Assembly (NCBI GenBank): GCA_018340375.1
Contig: JAFFJZ010000001.1
Span: forward strand, 39,796,001-39,860,000
DNA length: 64,000 nt
Reading direction: 5' to 3'
From: Gonatopus flavifemur
Taxonomy: Eukaryota; Arthropoda; Insecta; Hymenoptera; Dryinidae
The notes beneath the pieces were generated by a model. That model saw nothing but the letters and a program-made list of their open reading frames with translations. It was not told where the DNA came from and made no database searches. The first letter of the stretch is position 1. Each line of letters begins with the position of its first letter. Both the position numbers and the translations under genes were made by a program. Below are positions 61,395 through 64,000 of the stretch, piece after piece.

Positions 61395-61550
61395 GAGCCT
61401 GGCAAAACCACTGGCCCAACCTTGTCCTGATCTTATCATTCCCAAGCCTGGGCCAAGTTTGGTAAATCGTTCAAGACAAGTCTCGGCAGGTCTTGTGCCA
61501 GACTTGGTCCATCATTGGGCCATTGGTCCATACACACATGGGCTGTTAAA
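61395..61550. repeat. CCAAG / CTTGG-word repeat
   Basis: GAGCCTGGCAAAACC, ACTGGCCCAACCTTG, CCCAAGCCTGGGCCAAGTTT, GTGCCAGACTTGGTCC and TTGGGCCATTGG in series. Confidence 0.4.
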
Positions 61551-61798
61551 GTTGAAAAATGTAACTGAAAAAAATTTTTACCATTAGCCTGCAATGCCGG
61601 CTTCATATAATTGACCGTCTGTATATTCAAAAAATGTGTGAAAGATATTTTTTGGAAGATGATCTTGAAAGAAATTTTTTCGACTAGACATGTTTATTGG
61701 GAGGTCGACTTACAACGTGTGCTCACTTGGTTGACATTCTTGTTCCACTTTAAACCGAATAGTATCTTATTCTTAAGATGGTAAGGCATCATTTGATA

Positions 61799-62202
61799 CG
61801 CTAAGAGGAAAAGTGGCATCCAAATTGTTGTCAAGCAAAAACAGGACAGGAACTTTCGAAAGCGGAGAATGGAACGTCAAAAGTTCCGAGCGAAAGCGAT
61901 ACACCTATAATTCCGAACAAAAGAGCAGCCACAGAAATCCCCGAGCAAAAATGAAACACTCGAAGAGCTCGAGCAAAAACGAACTAACGCACAACCCAAT
62001 TTTGTATTTATGCGCTGGTTCGTTTTTGTTCGAGCTCTTCGAGTGTTTCATTTTTGCTCGGGGATTTCTGTGGCTGCTCTTTTGTTCGGAATTATAGGTG
62101 TATCGCTTTCGCTCGGAACTTTTGACATTCCATTCTTGCTCTCAAAAGCTCCTGTCCTGTTTTTGCTTGACAACAATTTGGGTACCACTTTTGCTCTTAG
62201 CG
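61799..62202. mobile_element. near-perfect 404-bp hairpin, TA-flanked
   Basis: CGCTAAGAG at the left mirrors CTCTTAGCG at the right, with TA at 61797-61798 and 62203-62204. Arms of about 190 bases pair with roughly 13-14 differences. A 97-base core (from GTCAAAAGTTCCGAG inward to GAAGAGCTCGA) is perfectly paired. The loop is about 19 bases (61992-62010). Words GAGCAAAAA and GAACAAAA recur inside each arm. Two overlapping ORFs on the plus strand are consequences of the hairpin. Confidence 0.9.
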
Positions 62203-62593
62203 TATTATTTGAGTCAAAAAAACTGATTCATTTAAAATTCTACAATGGCCATACCCCTCATTCGATCTCCAGTTCAGGAAACTTTGAAGTTATTGCTTCT
62301 GTTCGAGCATGCGGACTTGTAATACAAGTCTCTCAAATCCTCAGCAACTTCACGGAACTTCAAGGACAACTCGAGTAAGAATTGTGCATGGGAAGTTGAA
62401 CGTATCTGCTGTTATCTGAGTAATAAGGTTTTATTTTTTATCAGTGTGAACTAGTACAAAATACCACAGATTTAGACGTAAATCACAATTAGGTATATGA
62501 GAATTCATAAGTGAAATTGTGTTGGTTGTTTCTTGTAGGAAGGAAGCGAGTTCTGTGTTCCTATTTCACTAAAAGCTATTGGAATTCGAGTAG

Positions 62594-63048
62594 CCCTGGT
62601 GAAAGTGAAGCGTATACATGAAGCGCGAAGGAAGCACATACGAAGCGAAAAAGGTTTCAATTCCTTCTTCCTGAAGCGTGTGATGCTCGCTTGCTGTAAA
62701 GTAATGACATCATATGATTCATATACGCTTCATGAGCTCTCGATCCCGTTTCACACACGCTTCATGTGGAGTTATAGTGAGTTACATTAAGCGTGTACGA
62801 ATCATATCCATCCTGACTTCGAATAACATCTTCAGGCGGTTGATCCCGTCTGCGTTGGTGAAAGTCATCGGTTCGATTCTCGCTATGAGGTACAATTTTT
62901 TTATTCAGGTTTCATGAATTTTATACGCCTCCTTTGCTTCAATTCCCTCTTCGCATACTCTTTGTATCTCTCTCATTCAAGCTTTGTATACTTTTCGTTC
63001 CGGTTACCCTCCAACATACGCTTCGTTTACTCTTCCATTCCACCAGGG
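62594..63048. mobile_element. CCCTGGTG-ended element, GAAGCG words
   Basis: CCCTGGTGAAAGTGAAG at the left, mirrored by CTTCCATTCCACCAGGG at the right. GAAGCG / CGCTTC and CATACG / CGTATG recur about fifteen times in both orientations. A GGTTCGATTC word near 62870 resembles a tRNA B box but has no tRNA fold. Target duplication unresolved. Confidence 0.65.
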
Positions 63049-63198
63049 AGTATATGATTTATAAGACGAAGCTGCCATTTTCACCGTGAAGAGTGATTCT
63101 CCGTGTAGGAATTTTAGTCGAATGCTGAAACATGAATCGTTTGAAGAATTGAACCAATACCGGTCCGAAGGCTGCGAACAACCTCCGTTCTCTCCAAC

Positions 63199-63472
63199 TG
63201 GTCCCGGATTGAAAAGTTTGAATGGTTTGTGTCCCATATTTGATTTTTAGTCTAATTTTGTCCGGATTGTTAAATATCGCTGGCAAGAACAGGACTTTTT
63301 GTCAAGATTTTACCCTGAATTTCTTCTAAGCTATTTTTCCCTGTTAGAGGAGAAATTGAGATCAAAATCTTGAAAAATTCCTGTTCTTGTCCGCGGTATT
63401 CAACAATCAGAATAAAATCACACTAAAAATTGAATATGAGGACAAAGACCGTTTAAACTCTTCTACCCGGGG
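63199..63472. mobile_element. CCCGAGTC-ended MITE, GTTGAATA subfamily, diverged copy
   Basis: Both arms contain TTTTTAGT.TGATTTT, GGATTGTTGAATA-like words, CAAGAACAGGA and ATTTCTTCT. The right end reads TTCTACCCGGGGG. Same organisation as 6098-6336. Confidence 0.75.
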
Positions 63473-64000
63473 GTGCAAGTTTGGACAGACAACGGAGAAT
63501 CCCTAGGGGAAATGATTACAGGCGTTTCAAAGGGCCAGTGATCATTGTTTGTGGAGTTGTTTAACAGGAGTGACGTAGACTCGATCGTACATATATTTAT
63601 AACTTCATTAATTTTCCCCATGGAATCGATGTTTTATTTCTTTTATTAAAAACAGACATGAGAAGCGGGTAAACCAGTCGAATATTTTGGACAAAAAAAC
63701 GTTAAAAATCCACAGTTCTCAGTGATTCAGCTTTTATTTCCAATCTTAGTATAGAGCAATGTTTTTCTGTTTTCCAAATTCAATGCTCAAGGCTTGTTTA
63801 TTCTGCAGAACATTGAGAACCTTGGCAGTGACCGTGAATAGTCGATGGGATATAAATGTCCATGACACTAAATTAATTCAAATACCTCATAATAATTTAA
63901 CCTTGTCATAAGGTTTTCAAGCAAACTTTGGCATAGTTGGATTGCTATTTGGTAAACAATTTAGATAAAAAAAAGTATCTTACATCAATTATAACCATTG

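Noticed and set aside
62010..62378. 122-codon plus ORF with a hydrophobic start (RALRVFHFCSGISVAALLFG)
   Set aside because: Its first half is the right arm of the 61799-62202 hairpin, and the left arm gives a mirrored ORF. It is a by-product of the repeat.
62850..62890. tRNA-like B box (GGTTCGATTC) suggesting a tRNA or SINE
   Set aside because: The flanking bases do not form a T-arm stem, no A box or cloverleaf is found, and it lies in a word-saturated element.
1..64000. CRISPR array or bacterial operon structure
   Set aside because: Repeats are palindromic or irregular without uniform spacers, and coding sequence is intron-split; the DNA is eukaryotic.
1..64000. Integrated viral (for example polydnavirus-like) segment
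   Set aside because: No recognisable viral gene was found. The intronless Cys-rich ORF at 29857 alone is insufficient.

Overview
The window is eukaryotic and AT-rich. It has intron-split coding sequence with GT/AG junctions, polyadenylation signals, microsatellites and very many small inverted-repeat DNA transposons. The one gene that can be named encodes an animal-type SLC41 magnesium transporter. Gene structure, short exons and repeat content suggest an insect; a hymenopteran (parasitoid-wasp-like) genome is my guess and is not shown by the sequence.

Layout. 1-19.6 kb: no recognisable gene. It holds a dense run of MITE-like elements, a 2.3 kb structure with about 330 bp inverted arms (11.07-13.37 kb) and a row of palindromic elements (14.1-15.8 kb). 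19.8-35.8 kb, minus strand: an SLC41 gene in eight exons whose codon phases join at every junction, giving about 597 residues. Its introns carry a dead mariner relic, an 8-bp-TSD hAT-like element, several TA-flanked MITEs and a 173-codon intronless ORF of unknown function on the opposite strand. 36-45 kb: no named gene; nested MITEs, two 267-bp palindromic twins and weak exon candidates. 45-53.7 kb: mostly featureless AT-rich DNA with one twin of a 252-bp palindrome. 53.7-64 kb: more MITEs, a GC-richer candidate first exon (57.35-57.72 kb, minus) and a long near-perfect hairpin (61.80-62.20 kb).

The strongest pattern beyond the transporter is in the repeats. Many families with unrelated interiors share one terminal signature, CAC(T/G)GAGAAAA or close variants, and several are flanked by TA. 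Many are built of one short word repeated in both orientations (AGCAAA/TTTGCT, GAGTGA, CAACTAAA, AATCAGG, GAAGCG, GATATCTTGAAG). Three nested insertions can be read, one against a paralogous empty site. I infer that a Tc1/mariner-like transposase encoded elsewhere mobilised most of them. No intact transposase, rRNA, tRNA or CRISPR array was found.
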